Part shown: positions 28,541-39,084 of the stretch, in pieces
Numbering within the stretch: the first letter of the stretch is position 1
Layout of the letters: every line of letters begins with the position of its first letter
Assembly: GCA_018457135.1 (NCBI GenBank)
Contig: JAGGDU010000160.1
Location: 1-55,889 of the forward strand
Origin: Trichodesmium erythraeum GBRTRLIN201
GTDB lineage: Bacteria > Cyanobacteriota > Cyanobacteriia > Cyanobacteriales > Microcoleaceae
Direction: 5' to 3'
DNA: 55,889 nt
Notes under the pieces: model-generated
What the model saw: only the letters and a program-made list of their open reading frames with translations
What the model was told of the DNA's origin: nothing
Databases searched by the model: none
Translations under genes and position numbers: made by a program

Positions 28541-29059
28541 ATGATACTTAATAAAAAAATATCACAATCACTGGTATTAAAAGGATTATTCTTGATATTG
28601 CCTCTAAGTATATTCAATTCTATTACATATCCTACCTTTGCTCAAATTAACCCTAACCAACCCCCAAGAAATCAAAATTCTTCAGGTCGTAGTCTTACTG
28701 TTCGCTCCGATATTCAAGAAGCTGATGCTAGAACAGGAGTTGTTACAGCTCGTGGTAACGTCCAAATTAACTACCCTGCCCGCAAAATTCAAGCAACAGC
28801 AGCTCAAGCTCAATATTTCAGCCGAGAGCGTAGAATTGTTCTTAGTGGAGATGTATTTATACTACAAGATGGCAATACAATTCGGGGAGAAACTGTCACC
28901 TATCTAATAGATGAAGGACGTTTTATTGCTTTACCCCAGTCACAAGGGCAAGTAGAGTCTGTATATGTAGTTCCTACTGGTCAAGGAGCAGATATAGAAG
29001 GTGCTGTTAGTGCACCATTTAATCCTAAGCCTGCCTTTAAAACTCCAATTAGTCCATAA
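28541..29059 (+). CDS. lptA: LptA/OstA-like lipopolysaccharide transport protein
   Basis: A 172-residue periplasmic protein with a signal peptide (about 1-35, ending near TFAQ). The mature part matches the LptA/OstA_N beta-jellyroll: RSDIQEADARTGVVTARGNVQINYP, IQATAAQAQYF, RIVLSGDVFILQDGNTIRGETVTYLIDEGRF. Such proteins form the periplasmic bridge carrying lipopolysaccharide from the inner-membrane LptBFG complex to the outer membrane. lptB follows about 450 bp downstream on the same strand, the usual cyanobacterial pairing, but the permease gene that often follows lptB is not here. The unusually long gap suggests separate transcription or later insertion. Confidence 0.9.
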   Translation: MILNKKISQSLVLKGLFLILPLSIFNSITYPTFAQINPNQPPRNQNSSGRSLTVRSDIQEADARTGVVTARGNVQINYPARKIQATAAQAQYFSRERRIVLSGDVFILQDGNTIRGETVTYLIDEGRFIALPQSQGQVESVYVVPTGQGADIEGAVSAPFNPKPAFKTPISP

Positions 29060-29510
29060 TCTAAATTATTCCCTATTCCAGGTTGCTTTCTGGGGCTGTT
29101 GCCTAAAACTTAAAGTCTTTTTATTTATAATACTTTGAATAAAGAATGCACCTGACCATAGTACGTCTAGAATCTCGATCAGAGATGCTAAAAAAAGCTG
29201 CTCCAATTCATTTGAGACAGCTATTTCTATCATTTTATCCCTCTTTTTCAATATTGACTTTTTCTTGTCTTAAGGTACTTACGTTGTATGTAATATCTCT
29301 ACCTTATTTAATAAATCTTTATCACCCTTACTATTACTAATATGGTAATTAATATAGTTAGCAATTTTTGTTAATGAATTTTATTAAACTAGTCTAGAAT
29401 TGATGGGATATTGATTATTAATATAGTTTGTTGAAAAATTTACACATTGGATTTAATTATTGAGGTTTAATATATAATTCTATGTTTAAAAGTTGGCTTC
29501 TAACTCAAAT
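29060..29510. other. Spacer between lptA and lptB
   Basis: About 450 bp between two genes that usually lie close together. Small frames on either strand are not convincing. ACGTTGTATGTAATATCTCTACC near 29280 is a degraded copy of the palindromic repeat at 23700. Confidence 0.4.
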
Positions 29511-30239
29511 ATGAAAATTGTTCTTGAGAATATTCACAAATATTATGGTAGTCGTGCCGTTGTGAGTCGAGTTAATATATTTATTGATCAGGGAGAAATT
29601 GTTGGCTTACTCGGTCCTAATGGTGCTGGTAAAACTACTACATTTTATATTGCTACGGGTCTAGAAAAACCTTCCCTGGGTACTGTTTTTTTTAATGAGT
29701 TAGATATAACAGCTTTACCAATGGATAAAAGAGCAAAACTTGGTATTGGTTATCTAGCTCAGGAACCTAGTATTTTTCGTAACCTTAGTGTCAAAGATAA
29801 TATTCTCTTGGTCTTAGAACAAACAAAAGTGCCTCGTCGTGAATGGAAACAGCGCTTAGAGTTTCTATTAAATGAGTTTCGTTTAGAAAAAATAGCTTCT
29901 ACTAATGGTTCTCAAGTTTCAGGGGGAGAACGTCGGCGAACAGAACTAGCTAGAGCTTTAGCTTCTAACCGAGATGGACTGAAATTTTTGTTTTTAGATG
30001 AACCATTTGCGGGGGTTGATCCCATAGCTATTTCGGAAATTCAAAAGATAGTAGCAAAGTTAGGAGAACAAAAGATGGGCATCTTAATTACGGATCATAA
30101 TGTGAGAGAAACTTTGGAAATTACAGATAGAGCTTATATTATGCGAGATGGACAAATTTTGGCATCTGGAACAGCAGAAGAACTTTATAACAACCCCTTA
30201 GTACGTCAATATTATTTGGGTGATAAATTTCAGTTTTGA
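29511..30239 (+). CDS. lptB: LptB lipopolysaccharide export ATPase
   Basis: A 242-residue ABC ATPase that powers lipopolysaccharide extraction from the inner membrane with LptF/LptG. Walker A GPNGAGKTTTF (about 38-47), Q-loop LAQEPSIFRNLSVKDN, ABC signature VSGGERRRTELARALA, Walker B FLFLDEPFAGVDP, and the H-loop ITDHNVRETLEI are all present, with the LptB-type C-terminus PLVRQYYLGDKF. ATG at 29511 (MKIVLENIHKYYG) matches homologues; an in-frame TTG at 29493 would add six residues. The long gap to lptA may contain its own promoter. The partner permease is not in the window. Confidence 0.95.
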   Translation: MKIVLENIHKYYGSRAVVSRVNIFIDQGEIVGLLGPNGAGKTTTFYIATGLEKPSLGTVFFNELDITALPMDKRAKLGIGYLAQEPSIFRNLSVKDNILLVLEQTKVPRREWKQRLEFLLNEFRLEKIASTNGSQVSGGERRRTELARALASNRDGLKFLFLDEPFAGVDPIAISEIQKIVAKLGEQKMGILITDHNVRETLEITDRAYIMRDGQILASGTAEELYNNPLVRQYYLGDKFQF

Positions 30240-30308
30240 TTATTATAATCGAATTAGATAGTTATCAAGTTTTTAATAATGTTAATTACTAAAGGTATAA
30301 ACTAAATT

Positions 30309-30842
30309 ATGTCAGAGATAACTAATAATACATTTCATTTAAATAAATCAAAAAGAGATTATCAAATAAAAGTTGTTGATTATTAATTTGTCTTCAATTG
30401 TTGGGATGAGATTGACGCAATTTTATATAGAGTATTTGTAGATTCAGAGTTTAATGATAATTTTGTCAGAACTCGTCGAGCAGAACATACTTTAAAAAAT
30501 CTTAGGGAACCTTATCAAGAAGGTATAAAGCATATTATTGCACTAGATTTAGATAACAATATTCTGGGAGCTTTTTTTGTTATTCCTGCTTATAAACCAG
30601 AAGGGAAAAAAGATTGTGATTTAGGGTGGATTTTTACTATCGAATTACACCTAAAGTTCCGCTATGAGGTTTTGAATGCGATTGTTTATCAAGTTCATGA
30701 AGTAACTAAAAATGCTGGTTTTGCCAGAATAATTACAGAAATGGAAACGGAGACAGGGGCAAAGTTTTTATCTAAAAAACATGCTTATATTCATACTCCA
30801 ACTCCAGAAAATCTCAATATATTGACTAAAGAATTAAATTAA
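30309..30842 (+). pseudogene. GNAT-family acetyltransferase, nonsense-interrupted
   Basis: A continuous frame from ATG 30309 encodes MSEITNNTFHLNK to KVVDY, then TAA at 30384-30386, then FVFNCWDEIDAILYRVFVD through ALDLDNNILGAFFVIPAYKP, DLGWIFTIELHLKFRYEV, FARIITEMETETGAKFLSKKHAYIHTP to LTKELN at 30842. Strands and helices follow a GNAT fold, with an acceptor-like first half and a last FLSKKHAY strand, but the usual acetyl-CoA loop R/Q-x-x-G-x-G/A is poor. Only one stop interrupts it, and no good ATG follows, so it is probably inactive. It lies between lptB and a decayed methyltransferase. Confidence 0.6.
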
Positions 30843-30990
30843 TTTACAGCATTTTTTTAGTTAATGAGTTACAAAGTTTGATAGGTTGAGAGAACCTGGG
30901 AAAAAGATTAGTAATAAACTCTACTTACTATCTTAAAAAGTACCGTAAACTAGAAAAAAATATAATTTTTAAGTAGGAGCATTTGAACTA

Positions 30991-31723
30991 ATGAACAATT
31001 AATATTAAGGAGTTGCTAAATTTTATAGTGATGCTGTTCAAAAAAAATAGAAATTATTATGAAATTGCTACTGACCTTGCTCAAATAATGGGATAAGCTA
31101 GAGATTTATTGGATATAGGAATAGGTACTGCTTTAATAGTAGAAAATTTACTGCAAATTGAACCTGACTATAGAATAACTGGAATTGATACTAGTGAATC
31201 TTTATTAGAAGAAGCTCAAAAAAGACTAGGAAAAAAAGTTGATTTATATTTTCAAAATGTTTCTGAGTTAGATATTGGTAAAAAATTCGATGTGGCTTAT
31301 TCTCGTGGTGCTGCGTAGACGTTTTTTTTTAAATAGCAATCCCAAATCAGAAACAATGTTGGCTAGCCACATTTTTAGTTTTTGATATATACAGAAAAGC
31401 TTGGATTTTGTTTCTAAATATCTTCAAGCAGGAGGTCTGTTAATAATTAGTGCTTTTAATGCTTATGGAGATAATTTAGTGAAATTGGATAATGGTATTG
31501 TTAATAAAAGAATTGCGACTACTGAATTAATTAAAAATGAATGTTATGCTATTCTTGATTATTTTTTTTATGAAAATGAGGAGTTATTAGAACAACACAC
31601 AGTAAAACTTCAATTACTCAATTATTAAACCTATACTATGATTCTAAAAAAGCAGGATTTATAGAAAAAGACATCACACTAGGAAAATCAGGAAAATATT
31701 ATACCTACTTAAAAAATACTTAA
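30991..31723 (+). pseudogene. Class I SAM methyltransferase, decayed
   Basis: Fragments in several frames add up to one methyltransferase of about 230 residues: YYEIATDLAQIMG (stop) ARDLLDIGIGTALIVENLL (motif I), YRITGIDTSESLLEEAQKRL (motif II), KKFDVAYSRGAA, a stop-ridden stretch at 31316-31400, then FVSKYLQAGGLLIISAFNAYG, IATTELIKNECYAIL and a C-terminal LYYDSKKAGFIEKDITLGKSG ending at 31723. At least two frame changes and several stops make it a clear pseudogene. Its neighbour, the GNAT remnant, is in the same direction, suggesting one former operon. Confidence 0.7.
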
Positions 31724-32787
31724 AAATTTAAGTTTATGGTTGGGATTGCAGTATATTTTGTAGCTCATAATAGTGACGATAAGTCTTTTCAAGGACCCCC
31801 GACTTACGAATTAAATAATTAGCACAGTTATAAAGATTTTTATACAAGAAATACAGTGGGTAAATTTAAGCATAAAACCGATAATTTTTCTGAATAATAT
31901 GTCTCTTAACTAATCTCATAAATTAAGGATTTCAAATCACTAAATGCTCTGAGTATTTATTAATTTTTATGATTATTGTCATTTATTCTTTAATTCTTAG
32001 ATAGTTTGATTCTACTATATGCTCTGAGTATTTATTAATTTTTATGATTATTGTCATTTATTCTTTAATTCTTAGATAGTTTGATTCTACTATTAAACGT
32101 ATTGGAGATAGTTATTAAATTTTGTCAAATATTTTAGTAGCTGGTTAGTAAAAATAGCGCGAAAATATTTGATATTAATTTGACTATATACGACTTAATT
32201 TGCTGTATAACTTTTACTATACTTCAAGTCCGAAAAATTCCAATAGATGGACTAAGGAATTAAATTAATTGGAGTTACGTATTTGCGTATCGGAATGATA
32301 TTGTATGAAAGAGTTTCGACAAGTTTTGGAATGTGTCTGTTCCCTTATAGATTCATCCCTTAATTCAATAACACCAATTAATTTGACTAAAAAAACTGAA
32401 GGAGAGTTATCAATAAAAACCAATAAGAATTATTATGACAGTTGGATTATGATTATAGTTCAGAAATGTTTGCTGAAGTAGGGTTTGAACTTCTTAATAT
32501 CTCTGGTGACGGTCAACACTATATGTGCACAAAAAAATGCGTAAGTCCTGTTTAAATCATAGGTAGTGGTGTATAGTTAGTGATTTTTGCAGTTAGATTC
32601 TACATTAATCCCTAAATTCAGCAAGGCCCATAATAACTAACAAAATACTTAGACAAAATATATCATCTATTGAAGGGTATGCTTTACAGCCAAGCGCGTA
32701 CATTTTCCTTCCATTACTACAGCTCGCCTTATACTTTAAGCTTAGAATTTAGTCCCTAAAACTTATTTTTAAATTAAGATTCAAAAA
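31724..32787. other. Gene-free region with repeat and remnant
   Basis: About 1.06 kb. It contains a 75-bp tandem repeat (31944-32093) and, at 32304-32557, a frameshifted remnant: MKEFRQVLECVCSLIDSS and, in another frame, DYDYSSEMFAEVGFELLNI, resembling the end of a methyltransferase. GCGTAAGTCCTG near 32539 is a lone end of the MITE-like family found elsewhere in the window. Nothing else was recognised. Confidence 0.45.
31944..32093. repeat. 75-bp perfect tandem repeat
   Basis: The 75-bp unit starting ATGCTCTGAGTATTTATT occurs at 31944-32018 and again at 32019-32093 without a visible difference. The unit is AT-rich and noncoding. The identity suggests a recent slippage or unequal-exchange event. 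Confidence 0.9.
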
Positions 32788-35700
32788 ATGACTGCTACTT
32801 CTTTCGCTCAGGCAAATCAACTATTTAAGGAAGGAAAAATAGAGGAAGCGATCGCTTTTTACAAAAAGGCCACCACTAAAAGTAACCAATTCTATTGTTC
32901 TCACCATAATTTAGGAGAGGCATTGATCAAAGCAGGACGCATCAAAGAAGCTGCTGCTGCTTTTCGTGAGGCATTGGCCATCAACCCTAATTCTGCTTGG
33001 TCTCTTTATAAGTTAGGGGCAATGTTAAACAAGTTAGGCCAGTATAAGGAAGCTGTGGGTTATTTGCGGCAAGCGGTGGAAAAGAAAACAAATGTGCCGG
33101 AGTTTTATTTAAGTTTAGGGAGGGCATTGGTGCATTTGGGACAATGGTCGGACGCGGAGGAATCTCTCTATCAGGTGGTTGACTTCTGTGTTGACTCTCT
33201 CCCTCTAGAGGAGGAGGCAAAGCAGGTATATGGAACTTCCTTAATGACATTCTATGTATCAGAGGCTTATTTTTACTTGGGAGACATAAAGTTTGGGCAA
33301 CAGCAATGGTCTGAAGCGGTGAAATTTTATCGTCAGAGTTGGGAAACTAATTATGGTAAATTGGAATGCTGTATGGGTTGGGCTGCAAGTTTGGGTAAGT
33401 TGGGACGATGGTCGGAAGTTGTGGAATGTTATCGTCAGAGCGCACATCTGTTTGATGAGTCTGAGGAGTTTTTGTTTGGGTTTGGTCAAGCTTTGTCGCA
33501 GTTGGGTCGATGGGAGGAGGCGGTTGTTAAGTATCGGTTAGTAGTGGAAATTAATCCGAAGTCGGCTGAGTTTCGGCATCATTTGGGGTATGCTTTGATG
33601 CAGTTGAAGTATTGGGTCCAGGCAGAGATTGAGTTACGGAAGGCAGCGGAGTTGCATCCAGCATCTGCCGTGGTTTGGCAGCACTTAGGGAATGTTTTGA
33701 GGGAGTTGGGGAAGAGGGAGGAGGCTGTTAAGGTTTATCAGCGGGGGCAACAGATTGATACTGAGTCTGTAAGTCCTAAACAGATTGCAGATAAGCAGTT
33801 GCTAGAAAGGGTGCGGAAATATTTAAAGGCGTCAAAGTCCAAAAAAAAGAACGTGGTTGTTTATACAGCCATTTGCAATAACTATGATGTATTAAAAATA
33901 CCAGAGTTTTTATGCCCTGACTGGGATTATGTTTGCTTTACGGATAGAGCGCAATATCCAGGGGAGCATTGTTGGGAAATTCGTCATTTCGATTACATAC
34001 ATGAAGATAGCACTCGCACTGCTCGATATGTAAAAACACATCCTCATATTTATTTCAATAACTATGAGTATAGTATCTGGATAGATGCGCACATTCTGGT
34101 TAAATCCAATTTTCTGGAGGAGTTTCTGAATAGTTTTATCAAAAATCAGCAATTGTTTGCAGCTATCCCTCACCCATATAGGAATTGTACTTATCAAGAA
34201 GCTAATATATGTAGCCAGCAAGAGAAAGACGACAAAGATACAATTGAAGAGCAAACTACTCACTATCAACAGGAAGGTCTGCCCTATGAATTAGGATTAA
34301 TAGAGACAGGTGTTATGATTCGTAAACATAACGACAATTGTATTAGGAACTTGCACAATTTATGGTGGGAAGAAATAGAAAAATATAGTAAAAGAGACCA
34401 GCTTTCCGTAATGTTTGCTCTATGGAAAACTGACTTAAAGTGGATTCCATTGATGAAGAAAGGGCGATCAACAAGAAACCACCCAGGATTTGGCTTCTTT
34501 CAGCATGGGTTAAGATCTACCACAAGAGATATCCCCTATCAGATACCCTCTTTCCTGCCTAAAGAATTTGCCTTTGAACAAACTCCATTTTGGCACTCAA
34601 AAACTAAGCCTTACGATCGAAATTCCTTAAAAAGCATAAGTGCTTTTCCTATTGATATTGTCATTTGTGTACACAATGCCCTTGAGCATGTTAAAAATTG
34701 TATTAATTCTGTGCTTGTCAATCTTTTGCCAAGCCATAAGATTATTATTGTGGATGACGGTTCTGATCATGACACCTGGGACTACCTAAAACAGATTGCT
34801 GCACAAAACCATAGCATTACTTTAGTTCGACATGAGATAGCTAAGGGTTACACAAAATCTGCAAATTTAGGAATGCAGATTGCTGATGCGGAGTTTGTTA
34901 TTCTTTTAAATAGTGATACTATAGTAAGCCCAGACTGGGCTTTGAAACTTTTGCAAACTGCAACGAGTAGTAATTTGATAGGTGTAGTAGGTCCCATGAG
35001 TAATGCAGCATCATGGCAATCATTACCTTTTGTCAAAGATCCAAAGAACGGTGGAATGATAATCAATGAACTTCCAGAGGGCAAGACTGTAGCTGACATG
35101 GATAAGTTCTGCGAGCAATACGGTTGGTTTGGGCATTTCCCCCGGGTTCCTTTAATTAATGGTTTTTGTTATGGTATAAAGCGCGAAGTTATTGATGCTA
35201 TTGGCTACTTTGATGAAGAAGCTTTTCCCAAAGGATATGGGGAGGAAGATGATTATTCTATGCGCGCCTTGAATGCAGGTTTTACCCATGCATTGGCAAC
35301 CCATTGCTATGTTTTTCATGCCAAATCAAAGAGTTTTGGTGCGGAAACTAGAAGTGTCCTTGCTGAAGCAGGTGGGAATGCACTAAGAGCCAGACATGGA
35401 GAGAAACGAATCAAAAGAGCTGTGATTTCTCTAAATTTTCATCCATTTCTTAAACGTTTACGGGCTTATGCTGGGGAGTATTATGGCGTTGAAGTTCTAG
35501 AAAAGGGACTTACTAAACTTTCATCTGTGCCGAAAAACACAAATTTGCCAGAAAGCTCCGATCTACCGAAAAGCACAAATTTGCCAGAAAGCTCTGGACC
35601 GTCAGATTCTCCCCAAAAATTAGCCAACTACGATTTAAGTCAGCTCACAAAAATAAATTCGGTAATTTTTCCTAAAGAGCTACTGCTGGTAAAAATTTCA

Positions 35701-37590
35701 TTACAGGAGCTACAGGAGAACAGCGTTTTTACTGAAAACATGAGAGGTAAGCCCTTAGAAGAGCCTCCAGGAAAAGTGTTATGGATTATCCCTAACTGTC
35801 GAAATATATTAGCGGGAGGAATTAGAACTGTATTTATGGTAGCCGAGGAATTTTCACGGTCCTGGAATAGTAAAAACGTTTTTTTAATTCAAATGACTTC
35901 TCCGACAGAGGTATTTTTAGACAAATCTACAATAAAAAAATTCTTCCCTGACCTAAATTTTGAATTAATTGTTTTTAATTTTGATGATAACCCAAAAGAA
36001 ATTCCCAGAACAGATATAGCTTTTTGCACAGCTTGGCATACAGCTTATCTACTTGCTCGATACAATAATTGCCAAGCCAAATTTTACTTTATGCAAGATG
36101 ATGAGTCGTTATTCTATCCAGCTGGTAGCGTGAGTGGAACGATTGATATGACTTACCGCTTTGGTTTTCATTGCATTGCCAATTCTTTAGGAATAGCGGA
36201 AAAGTACAAGCAATATGGAGATAATGTAACATACTTCACTCCGGGAATAGATCGGAGTATTTATTATCCGAAACCTTATAGTAAAAACAAACTACCGTGG
36301 CAAGTTGTATTTTATGGCAGACCGAAAAATAAAAGAAATGCTTTTGTTCTGGGGATTGAGGCTTTAAAGCTTGTCAAGTTACATTTCCAGGACAATGTAA
36401 GAATCGTCTCTGTTGGTAGCGATTGGAATCCCAAGGATTATGGCCTCGAAAGCATTATTGAGAACTTAGGTGTGCTTGACAGCTTGGAAAAAGTAGCAGA
36501 GCTTTATGGAAATAGTCATGTGGGCTTAGTCTTTATGCTGACCCCACATCCATCCTACCAACCTCTTGAATATATGGCTTCAGGCTGTGCTACAGTTAGT
36601 AATTATAACTTAGGAACTTCATGGCTTTTTCAGCACGAACAAAATTCACTGTTATCGTCTCTCTTACCCGATGATGTTGCTGGAAACATTATTCGTTTAT
36701 TAGAAAATAACCAACTAAGGGAGCAAATTATCAAAGGAGGGCTAGAAACAACAAAAAAAATGGATTGGAAATTTGCATTTGAGAGAATTAAAGAATTTGT
36801 TATTAACCCCGATTCTGATGATACAAAAAATTATAGAATATCCAATGCGGAAAAAATATCTATTAACCCAAGAGATGAATTCATAAAAATATTGCGGGAA
36901 GGAAATTTTGACTATCTTGACTTTGGTTGTTCAAAAGGAAATTCCCTAAACTGGAGCAAACGCCTTTTTGGTGGTAAACAGGGTTTGGGAATTGATATCG
37001 ATCCCAAAAAGATAGCTCAAGCGAAAGCTGCTGGTCATAATGCTGTGATATTTGATATAAACAATATTCCTACAAAAAAACTGGTAAGATTTACAGTTCT
37101 CTCCCACTTACTTCAGAATTTGCCAAGCGAAAACGATGTTAAAGCTTTTGTACGAAAAGCTTGCCAAGTATCTACTGATTTTGTTTTTATCAAGCAACCC
37201 TATTTTGATGCGGATGGTTATTTATTCCAAAATGGACTCAAATTGTTTTTCTCTGATTGGACTGGACATCCGAATCAGATGACTACTCTATCTTTGTTTA
37301 AGTTAATGAAGGAGTTAAAAGATGAAGGGCTTTTGCAGAAGTTTTCAATTCATGGTAAAAAACCAATTTTGTCCTCTGATGACAACCATGTACAGTCGAT
37401 TAATGCTCCCATAGATCAGCATCACTTCGATTCATCAAAACATCCACCTAAGATTCAGGGGTTTAAATTTGAGTTTCCAGTTTTTTATGAAACGGTTGTG
37501 ATGATCTCAATATCAGGTGTTAGCCATTATGAATACTTTAAAAAATTTCCAACAGATGCAACCTTTTTTGAAAGCTGGTCTGTTGATTAA
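32788..37590 (+). CDS. TPR / multi-glycosyltransferase / methyltransferase megaprotein
   Basis: A 1600-residue soluble protein with five parts in order. Residues 1-345 are about eight TPR units (YKKATTKSNQFYCSHHNLGEAL...). Residues about 352-560 match a DUF616/TOD1-type glycosyltransferase-like domain (VVYTAICNNYDVLK, YVCFTDRA, DSTRTARYVKTHPHIYF, WIDAHI). About 620-870 is a GT2 domain (DIVICVHNALEHV, IIVDDGSD, NLGMQIADAEFVILLNSDT). About 995-1340 is GT4/WsaF-like (VLWIIPNCRNILAGGIRTV, PGIDRSIYYPKP, VVFYGRPKNKRN, PLEYMASGCATV). About 1370-1600 is a class I methyltransferase (YLDFGCSKGNSLNW, GIDIDPKKIAQA). It probably builds and caps a surface glycan. It leads a rightward polysaccharide group. 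Confidence 0.9.
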   Translation: MTATSFAQANQLFKEGKIEEAIAFYKKATTKSNQFYCSHHNLGEALIKAGRIKEAAAAFREALAINPNSAWSLYKLGAMLNKLGQYKEAVGYLRQAVEKKTNVPEFYLSLGRALVHLGQWSDAEESLYQVVDFCVDSLPLEEEAKQVYGTSLMTFYVSEAYFYLGDIKFGQQQWSEAVKFYRQSWETNYGKLECCMGWAASLGKLGRWSEVVECYRQSAHLFDESEEFLFGFGQALSQLGRWEEAVVKYRLVVEINPKSAEFRHHLGYALMQLKYWVQAEIELRKAAELHPASAVVWQHLGNVLRELGKREEAVKVYQRGQQIDTESVSPKQIADKQLLERVRKYLKASKSKKKNVVVYTAICNNYDVLKIPEFLCPDWDYVCFTDRAQYPGEHCWEIRHFDYIHEDSTRTARYVKTHPHIYFNNYEYSIWIDAHILVKSNFLEEFLNSFIKNQQLFAAIPHPYRNCTYQEANICSQQEKDDKDTIEEQTTHYQQEGLPYELGLIETGVMIRKHNDNCIRNLHNLWWEEIEKYSKRDQLSVMFALWKTDLKWIPLMKKGRSTRNHPGFGFFQHGLRSTTRDIPYQIPSFLPKEFAFEQTPFWHSKTKPYDRNSLKSISAFPIDIVICVHNALEHVKNCINSVLVNLLPSHKIIIVDDGSDHDTWDYLKQIAAQNHSITLVRHEIAKGYTKSANLGMQIADAEFVILLNSDTIVSPDWALKLLQTATSSNLIGVVGPMSNAASWQSLPFVKDPKNGGMIINELPEGKTVADMDKFCEQYGWFGHFPRVPLINGFCYGIKREVIDAIGYFDEEAFPKGYGEEDDYSMRALNAGFTHALATHCYVFHAKSKSFGAETRSVLAEAGGNALRARHGEKRIKRAVISLNFHPFLKRLRAYAGEYYGVEVLEKGLTKLSSVPKNTNLPESSDLPKSTNLPESSGPSDSPQKLANYDLSQLTKINSVIFPKELLLVKISLQELQENSVFTENMRGKPLEEPPGKVLWIIPNCRNILAGGIRTVFMVAEEFSRSWNSKNVFLIQMTSPTEVFLDKSTIKKFFPDLNFELIVFNFDDNPKEIPRTDIAFCTAWHTAYLLARYNNCQAKFYFMQDDESLFYPAGSVSGTIDMTYRFGFHCIANSLGIAEKYKQYGDNVTYFTPGIDRSIYYPKPYSKNKLPWQVVFYGRPKNKRNAFVLGIEALKLVKLHFQDNVRIVSVGSDWNPKDYGLESIIENLGVLDSLEKVAELYGNSHVGLVFMLTPHPSYQPLEYMASGCATVSNYNLGTSWLFQHEQNSLLSSLLPDDVAGNIIRLLENNQLREQIIKGGLETTKKMDWKFAFERIKEFVINPDSDDTKNYRISNAEKISINPRDEFIKILREGNFDYLDFGCSKGNSLNWSKRLFGGKQGLGIDIDPKKIAQAKAAGHNAVIFDINNIPTKKLVRFTVLSHLLQNLPSENDVKAFVRKACQVSTDFVFIKQPYFDADGYLFQNGLKLFFSDWTGHPNQMTTLSLFKLMKELKDEGLLQKFSIHGKKPILSSDDNHVQSINAPIDQHHFDSSKHPPKIQGFKFEFPVFYETVVMISISGVSHYEYFKKFPTDATFFESWSVD

Positions 37591-37633
37591 TTTTTGTGCA
37601 AAAAAATAAAGTATATTTTTCATCAAATAAAAA

Positions 37634-38893
37634 ATGCAGAACATTAAAATAGCTGTGATTGGTTTAGGATATGTTGGTTTACCCCTTGCGGTTGAATTTG
37701 CTCAAAAGTTTCCAACCCTTGGGTTTGACATTTCACAAACGCGAGTTGAACAACTGAATCAAGGATTTGATAGCACCCTCGAAGTTGACAACGATTATTT
37801 AGCTTCAGTTATATCTGAAACAGGATTTCGCGTCACCACCTCTATTGAGGATATTGCTAATTGCAATATTTATATTGTAACTGTACCAACTCCGATTGAC
37901 CGACACAAACAACCAAATTTAGTTCCTTTAATTCAAGCCAGCGAAGCAGTTGGTAAAATTCTTAAAAAGGATGATATAGTCATTTATGAATCTACTGTTT
38001 ATCCGGGCACAACAGAGGAAGAATGCGTTCCTGTGTTAGAAAAGATTTCAGGTTTAAAATTTAACCAAGACTTTTTCTGTGGTTACTCCCCTGAGCGCAT
38101 TAATCCTGGTGACAAGATACACACAGTTACCAAAGTTAAAAAAGTCACTTCAGGTTCGACGCCTGAAATAGCTCAAAAAGTTGATGCACTCTATAATACG
38201 ATTGTCATAGCTGGAACCCATTTAGCATCTTCTATAAGAGTTGCTGAGGCAGCTAAAGTAATTGAAAACTCTCAACGAGATATTAATATTGCTTTTGTCA
38301 ATGAGTTGGCGATTATTTTTAATAAAATGGGGATCAAAACTAGGGAAGTGTTAGAGGCAGCCGCTACTAAATGGAATTTCTTGCCTTTTCAACCAGGACT
38401 GGTGGGGGGACACTGTATCGGAGTAGATCCATACTATTTAACGTACAAGGCCCAGGAACTAGGCTATCACCCAGAAATTATTCTTGCAGGACGACGCCTC
38501 AATGATAATATGGGAATTTATGTTGCTAAGCAGGTTGTTAAGCTCGCGATTAAAAAGGGGCAAAAAGTTGAGGGTGCTGCTGTTCTAATTTTGGGTATTA
38601 CTTTTAAGGAAAATTGTTCGGATATTCGTAATTCTAAAGTAATAGATTTAATTCGTGAATTAGAAGATTTTGGTTGTGTTGTAGATGTTTATGACCCTTG
38701 GGCATTGCCAGAGGAGGTTAAGCAGGAGCATGATATTGATATTTTAAGCGATCTACCAAAACTTGCTAGCTATCAGGCAATTGTACTGGCTGTTGCCCAC
38801 GATGAATTTAAACAGCTTCCTTTGGCTAAGAATGACGGGCAAGTTATTTTTGACGTCAAGTCCTTTTTGCCCTCGGCGGATGCAACGCTTTAG
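37634..38893 (+). CDS. Nucleotide-sugar dehydrogenase, TviB/WbpO type
   Basis: A 419-residue UDP-glucose/GDP-mannose dehydrogenase family enzyme. The N-terminal NAD site is [19 protein letters not shown] (about 5-23). The subtype is shown by [46 protein letters not shown] and the catalytic-cysteine segment [17 protein letters not shown], all characteristic of UDP-N-acetylhexosamine 6-dehydrogenases (TviB/WbpO). It oxidises the C6 hydroxyl of a UDP-N-acetylhexosamine to a uronate for surface polysaccharide. It starts 43 bp after the megaprotein, so the two are probably co-transcribed. Substrate is inferred from family, not shown. Confidence 0.92.
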   Translation: MQNIKIAVIGLGYVGLPLAVEFAQKFPTLGFDISQTRVEQLNQGFDSTLEVDNDYLASVISETGFRVTTSIEDIANCNIYIVTVPTPIDRHKQPNLVPLIQASEAVGKILKKDDIVIYESTVYPGTTEEECVPVLEKISGLKFNQDFFCGYSPERINPGDKIHTVTKVKKVTSGSTPEIAQKVDALYNTIVIAGTHLASSIRVAEAAKVIENSQRDINIAFVNELAIIFNKMGIKTREVLEAAATKWNFLPFQPGLVGGHCIGVDPYYLTYKAQELGYHPEIILAGRRLNDNMGIYVAKQVVKLAIKKGQKVEGAAVLILGITFKENCSDIRNSKVIDLIRELEDFGCVVDVYDPWALPEEVKQEHDIDILSDLPKLASYQAIVLAVAHDEFKQLPLAKNDGQVIFDVKSFLPSADATL

Positions 38894-38922
38894 AGATTGT
38901 GGCTACACAACTTAGATTAAAT

Positions 38923-39031
38923 AGGGCTTTGTTGCATGAAAGTGACGACAAAAGTCAAAACCCAGGTAATTTTTTAGGACTTAAAAAGGCTAAAACCTTT
39001 ATCTGTTTTTTATATTTAATCAGCAAACCCT
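38923..39031. repeat. Possible MITE-like repeat with AGGG(C)TTTG ends
   Basis: About 109 bp between AGGGCTTTGTTGCATGAA and CAGCAAACCCT, which are imperfect inverted copies. The first end recurs at 51663 (GGCTTTGTTGCATGAA) and the second, in inverse, at 54803 (AGGGTTTGCTGA). It lies between the dehydrogenase and the GT61 gene. Confidence 0.45.
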
Positions 39032-39084
39032 AATTAAAAATGGTGTAAAATCAAAATCCTAAGACCCAAAGTTCCCCAAAAGTT

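Noticed and set aside
31944-32093. Possible CRISPR array
   Set aside because: Only two adjacent 75-bp copies without spacers; a plain tandem repeat.
33259-33541. Opposite-strand and alternative-frame ORFs inside the megaprotein gene
   Set aside because: Shadows of a long, well-supported coding frame.
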